Assembly: GCA_934047225.1 (NCBI GenBank)
Contig: CAKOHE010000007.1
Coordinates: 62,001-126,000 of the forward strand
Source: Ypsolopha sequella
Lineage: Eukaryota; Arthropoda; Insecta; Lepidoptera; Ypsolophidae
Direction of reading: 5' to 3'
DNA length: 64,000 nucleotides
This document shows, one piece after another, positions 23,536 to 34,279 of this stretch. Position numbers and translations under genes: made by a program. Each line of letters begins with the position of its first letter. Position 1 is the first letter of the stretch. Below the pieces are notes generated by a model, which saw nothing but the letters and a program-made list of their open reading frames with translations, did not search any database and had not been told where the DNA came from.

Positions 23536-23764
23536 CAGTTTAATTAATTACAGACTGTAAAAGGAAATAGACTATATGAGACAAGTAGACAAAGATATAT
23601 ATGTTTTTATTTTTTTTCGTTAACTTGAATTCTTGCTGTCTTGTATTTTCTTATTCCTTAGTTAAAGTAGATGTTAGTCATTTGTATATTACATAAGTTT
23701 TATGTAAAAAAAAGACATGATCTTGCTAAGTTTCTTGCCCATTCTTCTTAGCAAGACTTCAATA

Positions 23765-24110
23765 TGATTGGTAAATAGAACCAGAGGATTGTTGTATCAA
23801 TTTGTTAAAAGATTCCATGCCGTGTCATAGTTTTCTGCGGTAATATTCAAGTGTTGTATGAGATGTTCGGCTTCTCCCTTAACTTTACTCTTGAGATGCT
23901 GCGTCTTGGTCAAGTACTTGCTCTTGTGAATTTCTTCATTGCACAGGTCATAGAATGTGGGCCACTGGGTGTATTTTCCAAAAAAGTCGGTAATATCAAT
24001 CTGCGGCGTCGAAATACAAAGATGATCCTCCGATCATCTTCTTAGTTTCCTGTTCAGCTTCTTCTTAATTTCCAGGTACCGACGCTCTGTAGATTCAAAA
24101 TTTGTGTTCG
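23765..24110 (-). pseudogene. BEL/Pao gag (DUF1759-like) relic
   Basis: Reading the minus strand from about 24006 gives DITDFFGKYTQWPTFYDL, then IHKSKYLT..QHLKSKVKGEAEHLIQHL and ENYDTAWNLLTN*YNN. This is the gag pattern also seen in the 47882 ORF (SGKYHDWLEF, RAALKDSAALIIRSL, ENYDVAWELLCDRYNN). A stop replaces the Arg before YNN, consistent with a CGA to TGA transition. Upstream codons (24090-24010) are shifted in frame. It is too fragmented to appear as a long frame. No pol or LTR is attached. Confidence 0.75.
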
Positions 24111-24164
24111 TAATCCTCATTGCTACCTTGCAACAACAAACATTTAAAAGAAAAGATACAATTT

Positions 24165-24330
24165 TACAACTTTAGTAGTCTGATCAGTTTGCTGACCGTA
24201 GGTAGACAGATTGCGCACTCAATTTGCGCGCGCGTCGGCATTATGTTCACGCACACATTCAAAAACAATGGAACTTTTATGTGCCAGGGCTCATCTAAAC
24301 TTTTAAAATCTTTCCCTTGCAAGATGTTAT
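24165..24330 (-). repeat. Copy of the 62890-63035 repeat
   Basis: 'tagtctgatcagtttgctga', 'ccgtaggtagacag' and 'gtgccagggctcatctaaac' are the reverse complement of blocks at 62890-63030. It is part of a dispersed TIR-type element. Confidence 0.7.
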
Positions 24331-24574
24331 CTATGCGCTATGAAGGTGGTCAATGCATCTACGTCACAGACGTTGTAGGTTTTTCAACTCATCTTCTATC
24401 TCCCACCTCTCCTCATATACAGAAAAGAAACACCCGTATTTTTTTCGCATATTGCCTTAAGTGACAATCAGCACGTACGCGAAACTTTGATTTATTTGTT
24501 ATGATATAAAGCACACCCTACGTACTAAATGATCAAAACGTTAACGTAACTTATATTTCAAGTCCCGACCGATT

Positions 24575-24855
24575 TTTTTAGCCGAGTAGTTATCGAGGCT
24601 TATTAATCAAAGTATAAATTAATTAAATCGACCAAGCCACTTAGATGTAGAGAACTCAAGCCATAAAACACCATTCGGTTGAAAATGTTTTTCATATAGA
24701 AGTCTTAGTGATACGAACAAAAAAAATGTTCCATATGTTGTCTTAGAGTTTCATTTACATTTTATTTTAAGTTTCGTGGTACATCCATAAAAGAAGAGTA
24801 GGCTTTAGAAAGTACCCATTTGAAGGTACCAAGCACCTCAAGTTGGATGTAGTTT
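24575..24855 (+). repeat. Diverged partial copy of the TTAA-flanked repeat family
   Basis: Matches the 3' half of the elements at 52718, 63103 and 35651 ('aagccataaaacaccattcg', 'atgttgtcttagagt', 'gtaggctttagaaagtaccc') with more substitutions. Both ends are eroded. Confidence 0.65.
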
Positions 24856-24859
24856 TACC

Positions 24860-25710
24860 CAAGTAACATAATATTATTCAGCCGTCCTACAATGTTACCT
24901 CCAAATACGCCGAACCTTTTCGTAGTTAGTATTTTTATACTACATTTTTTGTATTTTCTAGTGTGTGATTTGATTACCACTACCCAATTTACCACCACCC
25001 ACCACTACTATAGACACAACAAAAATAACAATTTTAAATAATTTCGAGACATATTTCGGCCCACTTTGGGGCCGGCATTAGTCGAAAAGTAAAAAATTTT
25101 AATACAGAATGATATGAAATAAAAAAATACATAACCTTATGACTAATAAAATTTTCGTAACCTACTTTTAAACAAAAATAATAAAATATATTAAAAAAAC
25201 ATTCTGTCTGTATAGAAAATTCGCCACACCCTGGTCTCCATACATACATAATATGTGTTTGTGACTGTCCTGTTTGTATGTTGGTCAAGTTAGTGTTGTT
25301 TATTTAGTCCTGCGGGGTTATTGTCTAAATCAAAGTGTCTATCTATTTTTTGTCCACCGGCACTTACGATGGTGGGTATCCGAACTAGAATTGGGATTGT
25401 ATACCATGAAACCCACCAATGTACGTGTGGTGTGTATCGACTTTGTCGATAAATTCTGACAGTTCTACCCTACTTAATTAAATTACCTTAACAACCGATC
25501 CATTTCTGTGTAACCGTTTGACATCCTTAAATATACCGGATAATATTTGATAACTTCAATTGTCAAACTCACACAAATTCACAATGGCGTCTTTGTGTAA
25601 TCAATTCAAGGTTATGTTTGTTTTTCTTCTAAGCGTAAGTAAAATATATTGATTAATTAGGTACCTACATTATATTATGCGTAATATCACTGTTTATTCT
25701 TATCAAACTT
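24860..25710. other. Non-coding stretch
   Basis: AT-rich. Frames of 60-84 codons here show no domain. It may contain the left end of the Harbinger element, but no terminal repeat was identified. Confidence 0.4.
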
Positions 25711-26884
25711 ATTTTAGGATGGCCCCAAAACGCAAAATTTCACTACCTACTTACGGCAGCTGGACATTCTGCTCGACATCGTGACATAGCCATGGGCTGG
25801 CTACCTTGGCATAGAAAGGGCGCGTGGCATGTGGAACAGCTTGGCCATCGACCTTAACTCTGTGGCTGAGGGTTCCACTAAGTCCGGGGAGCAATGTAAA
25901 AGAGTAAGTAAAACTGTGTCACTTCTTGTTTATTTCTGAATGTGGTGCTTCTTAATAATCCCCAATTCGTCCATGACCTTCTGGATTAGAATATATATGT
26001 GAATTAAGTACTTACATCCATATCTTTCCTAGTCGTGCTGCCTCGCAGTCAATTCAAACTTACAAACTAACCTCTTCTGTTCTATCTAGCTACCGTTACC
26101 TATTCCTTCTTACTAATCATAATAATCATACATCTAATATCACACCAATTTATTCATTAACACTACATGGTTAAAAGGTATAACCAATATTACATAAATA
26201 AATATATTTCACTTCAATTCATATTATTATTTCATAATTCTACAGATTTTAGGATATCTATTTTTGTGGGTGAATATCTATATTTATTAATTCTACAATG
26301 TACTGAAAAAGTTCATTTGCTCCAATACTAAGATATGGAATAAAAGGATGTATACATAGTATACTCACAATGCATTTTTCATTCATCCCGTCTGCCCTTG
26401 AATGGTACCTTGCAATCTAACAATAAATTGCATACTAATGCCACCAACTTATCGGTTTAATTGGATCATCCACCCTCTCTTTCAAATTAAACTTTTATAT
26501 ACCTACTGCACTAGAAAAAGATGGACGGATGATCCCACTGCACAGATTAGTTGATCCCACTGCACTGTAAAATATAACTTTTGAATTATTTTTGGAGATC
26601 TCTCAGTCAACATTACTGCCAATATAATAAAGATTAAGCAAAAATTAATACAATGATGTGAAATTTAGCTTTGATATTTATATTTAAAACATGGTTTTTC
26701 TGAATTTGCTTCTAACCTTTACTTAACGCTATCCTTGTAGTACTGGATTGAATATAAGGCCAAAGTTAGGTTGAAGGCCGCTGATTCTAGACGGAGTCAC
26801 AATGAGACTAGAGGTGAGCCCAGTAAATGCGCTCCCCTGACGCCGGTAGAAGAAAGGTTGCTAAATGTTAGTTTATATGGGATG

Positions 26885-27765
26885 TTTTTATTTTAAGTTG
26901 CTCTTTTTATTTTAAGGGAGTCCAGCGAGACCCTATTACTAAGCCTCCGCTGTCTGTCTGTTTGTCAGTCTGTAACAGGAGTTTACTGCTGCTTCAGCTG
27001 ATAAAGGTAGCTGGTTAAAATTTCCACAGAATACATTTTATTAGCCTCTATCATAGGCAAGTAATAACATAAAATAAAAAAAAATTATCATTTTTAATGT
27101 TACCATGTCCCCCCCCCCCATGACTTTGAAATATGAGGATTAAAAAATATGAAAAAAATCATGGTAATAGCTGATTACATAAATATTGTAGAAAAAATAT
27201 AGTGGTTAGCATATTAGGGTTCCATAGCAGTGCGAGCCACGCATATTTTAGCGGCTTGTTTTTATCGCTTTAATTTAGCTATGATGACATATACAGGGTG
27301 AATTTTTGAGACGGGACAGTAAGGGCAGGTACCTTAACCGTTATAGTTACAGGAAAACGCTTTTAGGAGACTATCCATATTTTTTAAAGATATTCTGAAC
27401 TGCATTTACAGATTTTGGAAAAAATGTACAGTCAGCAAGAAAATGGTCATTTCAAACAAAAACTTTTTTGATGCCAATCGATCCTGTTTCTTATCAGGAT
27501 CAAAAGTCTCTACTGGACCGACTGAGGTTTGAGTACTAGAAATGTCAGAAATCGCAAAAAACTTTTATGGATAGTCTCCTAAAAGCGTTTTCCTGTAACT
27601 ATAACGGTTAAGGTACCTGCCCATACTGTCTCGTCTCAAAAATTCACTCTGTATATTGTTGTTATTTACCATAATATTTCTTAGGGTTCCATACCTATAT
27701 CGTGTGGTGGTACGTATGGAACCCTTTCTGCGCAAATCTGACTCGCACTTGCCTAAAAGTGGTTT
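26885..27765 (-). repeat. 'agggttccat' interspersed repeat, split by a MITE
   Basis: The sequence reads 'ggagtccagcgagacccta', 'tgtctgtctgtttgtcagtc' and later 'tagggttccat', 'atggaaccct' and 'ctgactcgcacttgcc'. The left (26885-27293) and right (27652-27765) parts flank the 358 bp MITE. It lies within an intron of the Myb/SANT-like gene and contains a 12-13 base C run near 27110. Confidence 0.6.
27294..27651. mobile_element. MITE, 358 bp, TA-flanked, about 90 bp inverted repeats
   Basis: Ends CAGGGTGAATTTTTGAGACG and its near-perfect inverse (CGTCTCAAAAATTCACTCTG), flanked by TA at 27292 and 27652. The inner arm 'ggaaaacgcttttaggagac' is repeated inverted at the other side. The core of roughly 170 bp is non-coding. 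It shares only the CAGGGTG start with the 986 bp element at 11567. Confidence 0.88.
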
Positions 27766-28546
27766 ATTTTTGATTAGTAAATCAGTTATTCAATTTTAAA
27801 AATAGTGATTTAATATATGGCAATAGTTTCAGCTGAACGAGCTCACACCTGCGTCTGAGCTGCATGCTCCTGTGGCTGAGCCGCATGCTCATGTGGTTGG
27901 GCCGCAGGCACCTGTGGCAGTGCCGCTGCCGTATGCAGGTACGGCAGCTGTAGAAGAGCCGCTGGTCATGGCTGAGTGATGGTGAGTCAGAATTATTTTT
28001 TGTTTCGGCTAGGGGCTAGTAATAGTATTTATTACAATATCGTCATAACATTATTCCCCGAGGGGGTGTCAGAGGTGTTCCCTAGCGTTAACTGTCAAAT
28101 ACAAGTCACGGTCCACACTTTGTACACCCACTTTTCACCGATGATTATTATTACATACCTAACGTGATGGGTGGTGATCCCTATTGCCGTACTTCGGGTA
28201 CAAATAGACCAATAGCCGGCTTGACGTGCCTTCCGAAGCACGCAGGCACATACATTGATATGCACCGCGGGGATTGAACCTACGCCCTCTGGCTGGGTTA
28301 GCTGTTTCGTTAAAAAATCAAGTACCTACTCGAAATAAAGTTTCCGTAAACTCGTACTTATGATATCAAACATTTTCAGATGCTGGACCCTCTGCCCTAC
28401 ACATCACCGCGCCGCTGCATGCAGAGCCCGACGTCCAGGCCAGGAATCAGCGTCGGACTGGGCCTAAGGGGCCCGGATGGCATTATGTTTTTTTTCAACA
28501 TTTCTAGGCTAGCTTTCAATCGGCCGGGGGAGTAACGGTTTTCTAT

Positions 28547-29260
28547 TTTTAGGGTTCCGTAGTACCGAAATGGTACAAAAGGAACCTTTATGGCGAGACT
28601 CCGTTGTCCGTCCGTATGTCAGCCTCTTAACTTTAGCACCGTTAAAGATAAAGACATGAAATTTGGTACAAGCATTAATTTGCCCACATGTCACGGTGTA
28701 AATAAAAATAAAAAATATTATCCTAAAAATACAAATTGTAGATATTAAAAAGCTAATTGTAAAAATATATACTTTTACTATATTTACTGGCACTGGTTTC
28801 GAGAAATCTTGAAAAAAAAAACACAAAAATGTGTATGAATAATCCCCTTATCTCAGAAAGTGGTATACCGAAAAATATGAAAAAAATGTCGATTACAGAT
28901 CATAACTGGCCAATTACAGAAAAACCATAGCGATATGAAAAAAAGTGGAGCACAAATGAGAAATATATAAAAAAAAAATACAATATGGGTATCAAATTGT
29001 AGGTATTAAAAAGATGATTGTAAAAATGTATAGTTTAGCTATATTTAATTGCATCTATTTCGAGAAATCCTCGGAAAAACCATAAAAAATGTATGTCCCC
29101 CCCTTATCTTCAAAACGGGTGGACCGAAAAATATGAAAAAAATCATTGTGATATGTGTTTACGTAAAAATTACAGGAAAAATAAAGCGGTTGAGAAACTC
29201 ACGAAAAAAAATGAACCCTAGGTACGCGAGTCTGACTCGCACTTGGCTGGTTTTTTTAAT
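28547..29260 (-). repeat. 'agggttccgta' interspersed repeat, long copy
   Basis: Begins 'tagggttccgtagtaccg' and ends 'ctgactcgcacttggctgg', with two internal sections repeating 'aaaatatgaaaaaaatc' and 'cgagaaatc'. It is the longest member of the family in the window, about 700 bp, and sits in the last intron of the Myb/SANT-like gene. Confidence 0.65.
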
Positions 29261-29919
29261 TCACAAAATGACGAGCTTAGACAATAATATGCAAATTTTC
29301 ATCATCTGCAGTTAATATTTATTACAATAAAAATCGTTTTTCACTCTCATATCTCGAAAAACACGCAAAATTCAAATTTTAACGCTTTGCTTGTTAAAAA
29401 ATATGATTTAGGTAGTTTTACAAAATCTTCAGACTTTGTAACATTCTGTTCGTATATATGTGAACTATTTTGCGTGTAGGTGGTATAGTAAGAGTAGGGG
29501 GGGTCCGCGCAGGCTAGGGCCTGGGTGGCAAGACTATGGCCAGTCGGACCCTGCCAGGAACAGACTTCCTCGGTAAAATGTGTGGTATTTTTGCAATAAA
29601 TATTATTTTGATTTTAGGTAACAACATCCCAAGCTGGGCCTTTGAGCTGGAGCAAAGACAGTTGGCTGGACACGAGCGGCTTTTCGGCGTAGTCGAACGC
29701 GGCGGCCAGGATGTAGTCGGAGAGCTGCAGGCTTTGACTGCTGCAGTCAGAGAGCAAACTGTAGCTATAACCCAATTAACTGCAGCTCTGACTGCAGCAG
29801 TCACACAAAGGAATTATCCTTGTTAATTTATTTTTCATTTTTATTCATTATATTTAACTGTTTATTTCAATTGTTTTTTAATTTTGTAGAACAGGCTTGC
29901 TACCAGCATAAATAAATAT

Positions 29920-30050
29920 ATTAGTCTGTCTAGCGAATGTTGACAGTAGCTTTACCTGACACGGATATAAAAAAATTATTTAAAAAAATGTTTTTTCCAT
30001 ACATACCTGTGTCAGGTAAGTTACTATCAACATTGGCTAGACATACTCTA
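29920..30050. mobile_element. Short foldback MITE, about 130 bp
   Basis: 'tctagcgaatgttgacagta' followed by 'gctttacctgacac' at the left pairs with 'gtgtcaggtaagttac', 'tatcaacattggctagac' at the right. The arms of about 40 bp enclose a spacer of about 35 bp. The target duplication is not clear. It lies between the end of the Myb/SANT-like gene and the transposase. Confidence 0.75.
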
Positions 30051-30329
30051 ACACTAAATGAAACTCATTAGAAAAGATAACAAGACTTATAATGTGAAAA
30101 TAATATAAAATAAATAACTATGCCTAAGGCTAGTGGCCCACAGTCGCTGCACAAGTCTTGCTCTTGTGGGCTCCTCTTATCCCTTCCTCCTACCCAAGTA
30201 CTGCTCATGGCGCTGTCTGTCCGGTATTCTGCAGATTGGCAATATTGTGTAGCACAGTGCAAGCATTTACAACTTTTGCCGCTTTCTCTGGAAAATTAAT
30301 GTAAGTTTAACAAAGATAACATAGAAAGG

Positions 30330-30665
30330 CAAATTCAAAAAACCCAGAATAGAAGAATTTATATGGCTCTAGATTGATGGATGAGGAAGAAGCAAAACCG
30401 GCCAAGATCGTAGCAGATGGAAATCTGTAGTCTCTGCCTACCCCTATGCAACGGCGGATCCAGGGAGGGTCATGGAGGTCATGACCCCCCTGGGCCTAGT
30501 TCAACTTTTTTTTTCTATACAGACACGCTAAATTTACCTAAAATTGCACAACATTTTATTATATATGTGGACTAATTCGGAGCCTGTGACCCACCCCTGG
30601 CTTGCAGGCTGGATCCGCCCTTGCCCCTATGGCAGACAGGCGTGAGTATATGTATGTATAATTAT
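30330..30665 (+). repeat. Lepidopteran interspersed repeat in transposase intron, split by hAT MITE
   Basis: 'gatcgtagcagatggaaatc', 'tgtagtctctgcctacccct' and then 'atggcagacaggcgtgagta' form one continuous repeat once the 175 bp insert is left out. A reverse-oriented relative lies at 57070-57240 ('gaggggtaggcagagacta', 'catctactacgatcctgac'). Confidence 0.7.
30449..30623. mobile_element. hAT-type MITE, 175 bp, with 8 bp target duplication
   Basis: Ends CAACGGCGGATCCAG and CTGGATCCGCCCTTG are 15 bp inverted repeats with one mismatch. The 8 bp CCCCTATG lies on both sides (30441-30448 and 30624-30631). The 8 bp duplication and the CA-GGCGGATCC ends are diagnostic of hAT non-autonomous elements. 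No coding capacity. Confidence 0.95.
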
Positions 30666-31177
30666 GTACCTGGTTCATAGTAAAACACACGCTATGCTAA
30701 CAAACATCGCCAACGTGCCTTCAATACTCCTATGCATCACTCAACTGTATTGCGGATACAACAGTGCAGATTTGTGTAATGCTCTTCAGGTGACCCTGGA
30801 GCAGTACCCACAATAATTGGAGTCATGACTGTGGGCCGTTGAGCATACCCAGAGTCACCTACTTACAAGACAGAAAAAATTAAAAATGCAAATAAATTCA
30901 AGGCAAATTGTGTTTTTTTTTAGCTAGTTTTACTCACCCAACAACCAGCAGCTCTCCCCTCGCTCATGAAGTAATTCAAAGAGCTCTTTTACTGGATTTT
31001 GGTTCCAAACAAAGGAGTCATGAGTGCGTCCACCATATGATGCATTTATGTGCAGAATATTTAAATTCTGTTTACATATCTGGAATAAATGGTTCTTGAT
31101 TGAATTATGTATCGAAACTACCTATGATAGAAATAAATTGCTGTAATTTAAACACTTGGCAATTTATCCATCACAAG

Positions 31178-31505
31178 AAACTATCACGCGCACCCTTGCA
31201 GTGCGCATCGGCCATCCTGTATGATGAATGTCCCTATTCCTGGATCATCATAATTTTATTTAAATACAACAATTTGGTGACTCCGTTTAGGTCAACAAAT
31301 TACATCTTTAGTTAATTAAAACATCTATTTTCAAGGGGTCAATAAGCGAAATAAAATTATGATAAGATCCACAAATTAATAGAATATGCAAGGCTTACAA
31401 CATCATATCAATGAAGGGTCTTCTTGGACATCTTTCATTTCCATTTCTATTAATTTATTCCACAAAATAATAATTTTAATAGTTTGACCAATCGATACCA
31501 AACAA
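31178..31505 (+). repeat. Dispersed repeat, copy A
   Basis: 'cgcacccttgcagtgcgcat', 'cggccatcctgtatgatgaa' and 'tgtccctattcctgga' followed by AT-rich sequence and 'tttgaccaatcgatacc' match the stretch at 45290-45655. It abuts the transposase on its upstream side and replaces its expected 5' exons. Confidence 0.8.
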
Positions 31506-31744
31506 AAGGCTTTAACATGAAGCAATATGCCAGTTAAAACAGTTAGACAAAATAATCAGCATTATAATTCGTTCCGGCCATCCCTTACCCGCTGAATGGC
31601 CTCATTCAGTCTGGTGATGTTATTACTTATTACATTAACTATATTTTGTACAAATTATTTTTATGGTCCATAGCCGAACCGACTATTTTCAACAATTTGA
31701 CGCATGTCATATAAGCGTTATTATAGATGTAATATATTTCTTAA

Positions 31745-31875
31745 TTATCCGTCTCTGCTCAGCGTTCAGTTCTTGATAGAATACTGCGTACACTCGCCAG
31801 ATGTATCAGCCTCTGTACATGGTGTCGTAGTTGATGAAATACCGCGTACACACATAATGTGTATCGGCCTCAGAT
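31745..31875 (+). repeat. 'ataccgcgtacac' palindromic repeat, two units
   Basis: Unit 'aaataccgcgtacacacata' followed by 'atgtgtatcggcctcag', preceded by a diverged unit 'tactgcgtacactcg...atgtatcagcctc'. The ACACA...TGTGT core is palindromic. The same two-unit arrangement recurs at 33525-33608, and a longer array of a related unit lies at 54011-54380. Confidence 0.75.
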
Positions 31876-32094
31876 TATAATATGAAATTGATGATATACT
31901 GCTGTAAAGCGGCACGGCCGGCGGGAACCCGGTCTTTTCCACCAGACGTGCCTCTTAACAAATAAAGTTAAAAAGTGACCTAATTGTAACCTAACAGTTG
32001 GAAAAAGGTTCTGAAGAAAACTTCGAGGTACTTTACAATTAAGTGTATTTAACTTTATCAAAAAAATGTATAACTTCACAAGACTGAAGATGTA

Positions 32095-32520
32095 TCTGAC
32101 AATATTACATTGTTACAAAATTTTGGCCAAGACCTTATTAAAACTTTAAGAACCTCAAATAGTTGTGTTAGTTACCGCGTTAACATCAGGGAGCAATATT
32201 ACCTTCGGAATAAATTCTGCCAAGACATTACTAAAACTTTTAGAACATCAAATAGTTGCGACAGGTACCGCCTTAACATCAGGTAGCAATATTACATTCG
32301 GAATAAAATTCTGCCAAGACATTACTAAACTTTTAGTACATCAAATAGTTGCGACAGGTACTGCCTTAACAACAGGTAACAATATTACATTCAGAATAAA
32401 TTCTGCCAAGACATTACTAAAACCTTTAAGTAAATAATGTCGTTGGGTTAGGTTCCGCCTTAACCACAGGTAACTATATTACATTGAATCCTGTGAATCT
32501 ACATAAAAAACTTTAAGAGA
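32095..32520. repeat. Tandem repeat, about 93 bp unit, 4.5 copies
   Basis: 'aatattacattcggaataaa' and variants start at 32101, 32195, 32288, 32381 and 32475 (spacing 93-94). Each unit also has 'ctgccaagacattactaaa' and 'tcaaatagttgcgacaggta'. The 90-codon frame at 32165-32437 is a repeat artefact. Divergence rises toward both edges. Confidence 0.92.
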
Positions 32521-32529
32521 AAGAAACTT

Positions 32530-33520
32530 GAAGAAAAAAAACAAGGAAAATAATTTCCACACAAAATCTAGCTCAGTGGAGCCGTGAATCCATCTAAATA
32601 ATATTTGTCGAACATTCTCTTTTGACTAAATCGTCTGGTACACCATTCAGTTCTACCAGGAAAAATTACGGAACTATTAAATTTTACATTTTAGGTTATT
32701 CAGTGAAACAGGAAGAAGAATTATACTTGGTTTAAAAAATCATAAATCTAAGTGTCCTGGAAACATCCCGTCCAAGCCACCTTTTATTATGTGAGGTTAA
32801 AAATAAAACCTACGACACATACTTGAAATTCGCCAACATTTCTACCAAACTGGCACGTCGTCGCTGTCCAACTTAAAGGTGAATGAACTCCAACCTCGCT
32901 AACAAAGGAACAGCTTGACCGTGAAACACCACGTGGCGGTCATCTCTCAGCCAGCCGGACAAATTTCACGAAAGAAACAAAACACCCTGGAATTAGAAGA
33001 AAATAAAAAACATATTAAAACCTTTACTACACGGAACGATGAGAACAGAATTCCGGTGACTCAAAATACAAAGAAATGCAATACGTACCATGATCTGACA
33101 CTAGATCAGATCTCCCACCAACCCGGCCAAAAAATCTCCAACAATCACCTCCAAAAATCCTTCTGAAAATAGAAAACAATATTACGGAAACCATTCCACG
33201 CAAAATAAACACACCAATTTAACCTCGAAACCAACCTTCTTTTTAACTTTAAACAACTCCTGTTGGCAAATCCGCCATTTTCCAAACAAGGAACCAAAAA
33301 GAAAGGTAAAAAAAAACGACACTACTTGTCTGCCAAAACACTGACCGAGCAATCCACGGAAACGGTCTCGCTCTCGCACCAGACAAGCGAGCGAACTTCA
33401 TGTCTATCCACTTAACTTGCACACTTACTAACCCAGCGAACAGGGGGTAAAATCGAAATTTACCGACAAGCAAACAACGACGCGAAAATTTTGAGATAAC
33501 CGCACCTTATAAAATTTGCT
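32530..33520. other. Non-coding stretch between palindromic repeats
   Basis: Overlapping short frames on both strands, no domain. It lies between the repeat units at 31.8 kb and 33.5 kb and could be the interior of a small element bounded by them. Confidence 0.4.
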
Positions 33521-33524
33521 ATGC

Positions 33525-33608
33525 TACACTGCGTACACATATCATGTGTATCAGCCTCTGTTTATGGTAATGAAATACCGCGTACACACATAATGTGTAT
33601 CGGCCTCA
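33525..33608 (+). repeat. 'ataccgcgtacac' palindromic repeat, second pair
   Basis: Same two units as at 31745-31875, in the same orientation and order, with a few changes. The two pairs enclose about 1.65 kb. Confidence 0.75.
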
Positions 33609-33617
33609 AATCAGCCT

Positions 33618-34275
33618 CAAAATCCATAAATCTCTCCCACTTGACCTTAGCCTAATAAAAAAACGAAGGAAAGACATTATTGTAAAATTACCCCCCGTCA
33701 GAACTACATTTGCTAGCATGCAGTATGATACGCGCTCGGCATTTTTATACAACAAAATAAATATAGAAATCTATATCTATGTTAAACCATCTCGGGAGTG
33801 CAAAAAGCTGCTTACTAAATTTATTCAACCTTTGACCTATGATGAAACAGAGGATTTATTAACATACATCACATAAACACACAAATACACACACATACAC
33901 ACCCTCTCACATACCCTCTCACACAGACACTCACACACTGGTACACACACTCTCAATATGAACACACGTATGTTATCTTGTATAATTAATTGTACACCTA
34001 TCTATATCCATAATGTTATGTTTTGTTTCGGTATTAAAATCACCAATATAGCTTTATAGTACTTTATTATTAATAGTTTAGTTATAGTTAAGCTTCAGTT
34101 TGTCTATGTATGCCATACGGCCAACCTCGATTTACCTGATTATTGTGGAAGAGCGGTATCTCCAAACACAGGCCACTCCAGCTGAAATGGAGATGCCCTA
34201 CGAACCTGTCATATTAGGCTATGTATTAAGAGAAATAAAGATTTTTATTTTTATTTTATTTTTATTTATTCAAAC
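33618..34275 (+). pseudogene. LINE 3' end: RT C-terminus, CA-rich 3'UTR and A-rich tail
   Basis: The frame to 33876 contains a basic RRKDIIVKLPPVRT stretch, RSAFLYNKIN and CKKLLTKFI..LTYDETEDLL, the layout found at the C-terminus of Jockey/CR1-like LINE RTs (compare 13449-13805 and 56647-56945). A CA-rich 3'UTR follows, then AATAAAGATTTTTATTTTT at about 34232 as the tail. 5'-truncated; it begins right after the palindromic repeat pair. Confidence 0.75.
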
Positions 34276-34279
34276 AAGA

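Larger units (their letters stand above)
25718..29826 (+). pseudogene. PIF/Harbinger-associated Myb/SANT (zeste-like) DNA-binding gene, decayed
   Basis: Second gene of PIF/Harbinger transposons, a Myb/SANT-like protein that in known elements helps the transposase enter the nucleus and bind the ends. The exons I can see: 25718-25903 (MAPKRK..., then a one-base shift, a TAG at 25786, then GIERARGMWNSLAIDLNSV and GEQCKR); 26741 to about 26870 (YWIEYKAKVRLKAADSRRSH, then LTPVEERLLN); 27834-27981 (Pro/Ala/Glu-rich linker ending in a stop); 28380 to about 28484 (linker); 29618-29826 (SWAFELEQRQL..., an Ala/Gln/Leu-rich coiled-coil-like tail ending at TAA 29824). Acceptors ATTTTAG, CTTGTAG, TTTCAG, TTTCAG and TTTTAG and several GTAAGT/GTGAGT donors are intact. 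The frame needs at least one indel and one nonsense repair, so this is a relic. The opposite-strand transposase lies immediately downstream, the usual convergent layout. Confidence 0.78.
30205..31079 (-). pseudogene. PIF/Harbinger DDE transposase, three exons, decayed
   Basis: Exon at 31079-30938 reads ICKQNLNILHINASYGG, HDSFVWNQNPV and CWLLG; acceptor ATTCCAG, donor GTGAGT. Exon at 30858-30670 starts with the split Gly codon to give GDSGY, the second catalytic Asp box, then RPTVMTPI, YTNLHCCIRNTVE (catalytic Glu), CIGVLKARWRCLL and VFYYEP. Exon at 30287-30205 reads EKAAKVVNACTVLHNI, the typical C-terminal motif, and then a TGA. Two in-frame stops in the middle exon (after VE and before RVF) disable it. 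The exons carrying the N-terminus and the first catalytic Asp were not found; the flank at 31178 is another repeat. It converges on the Myb/SANT-like gene at 25718-29826, supporting one two-gene element. Confidence 0.88.
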
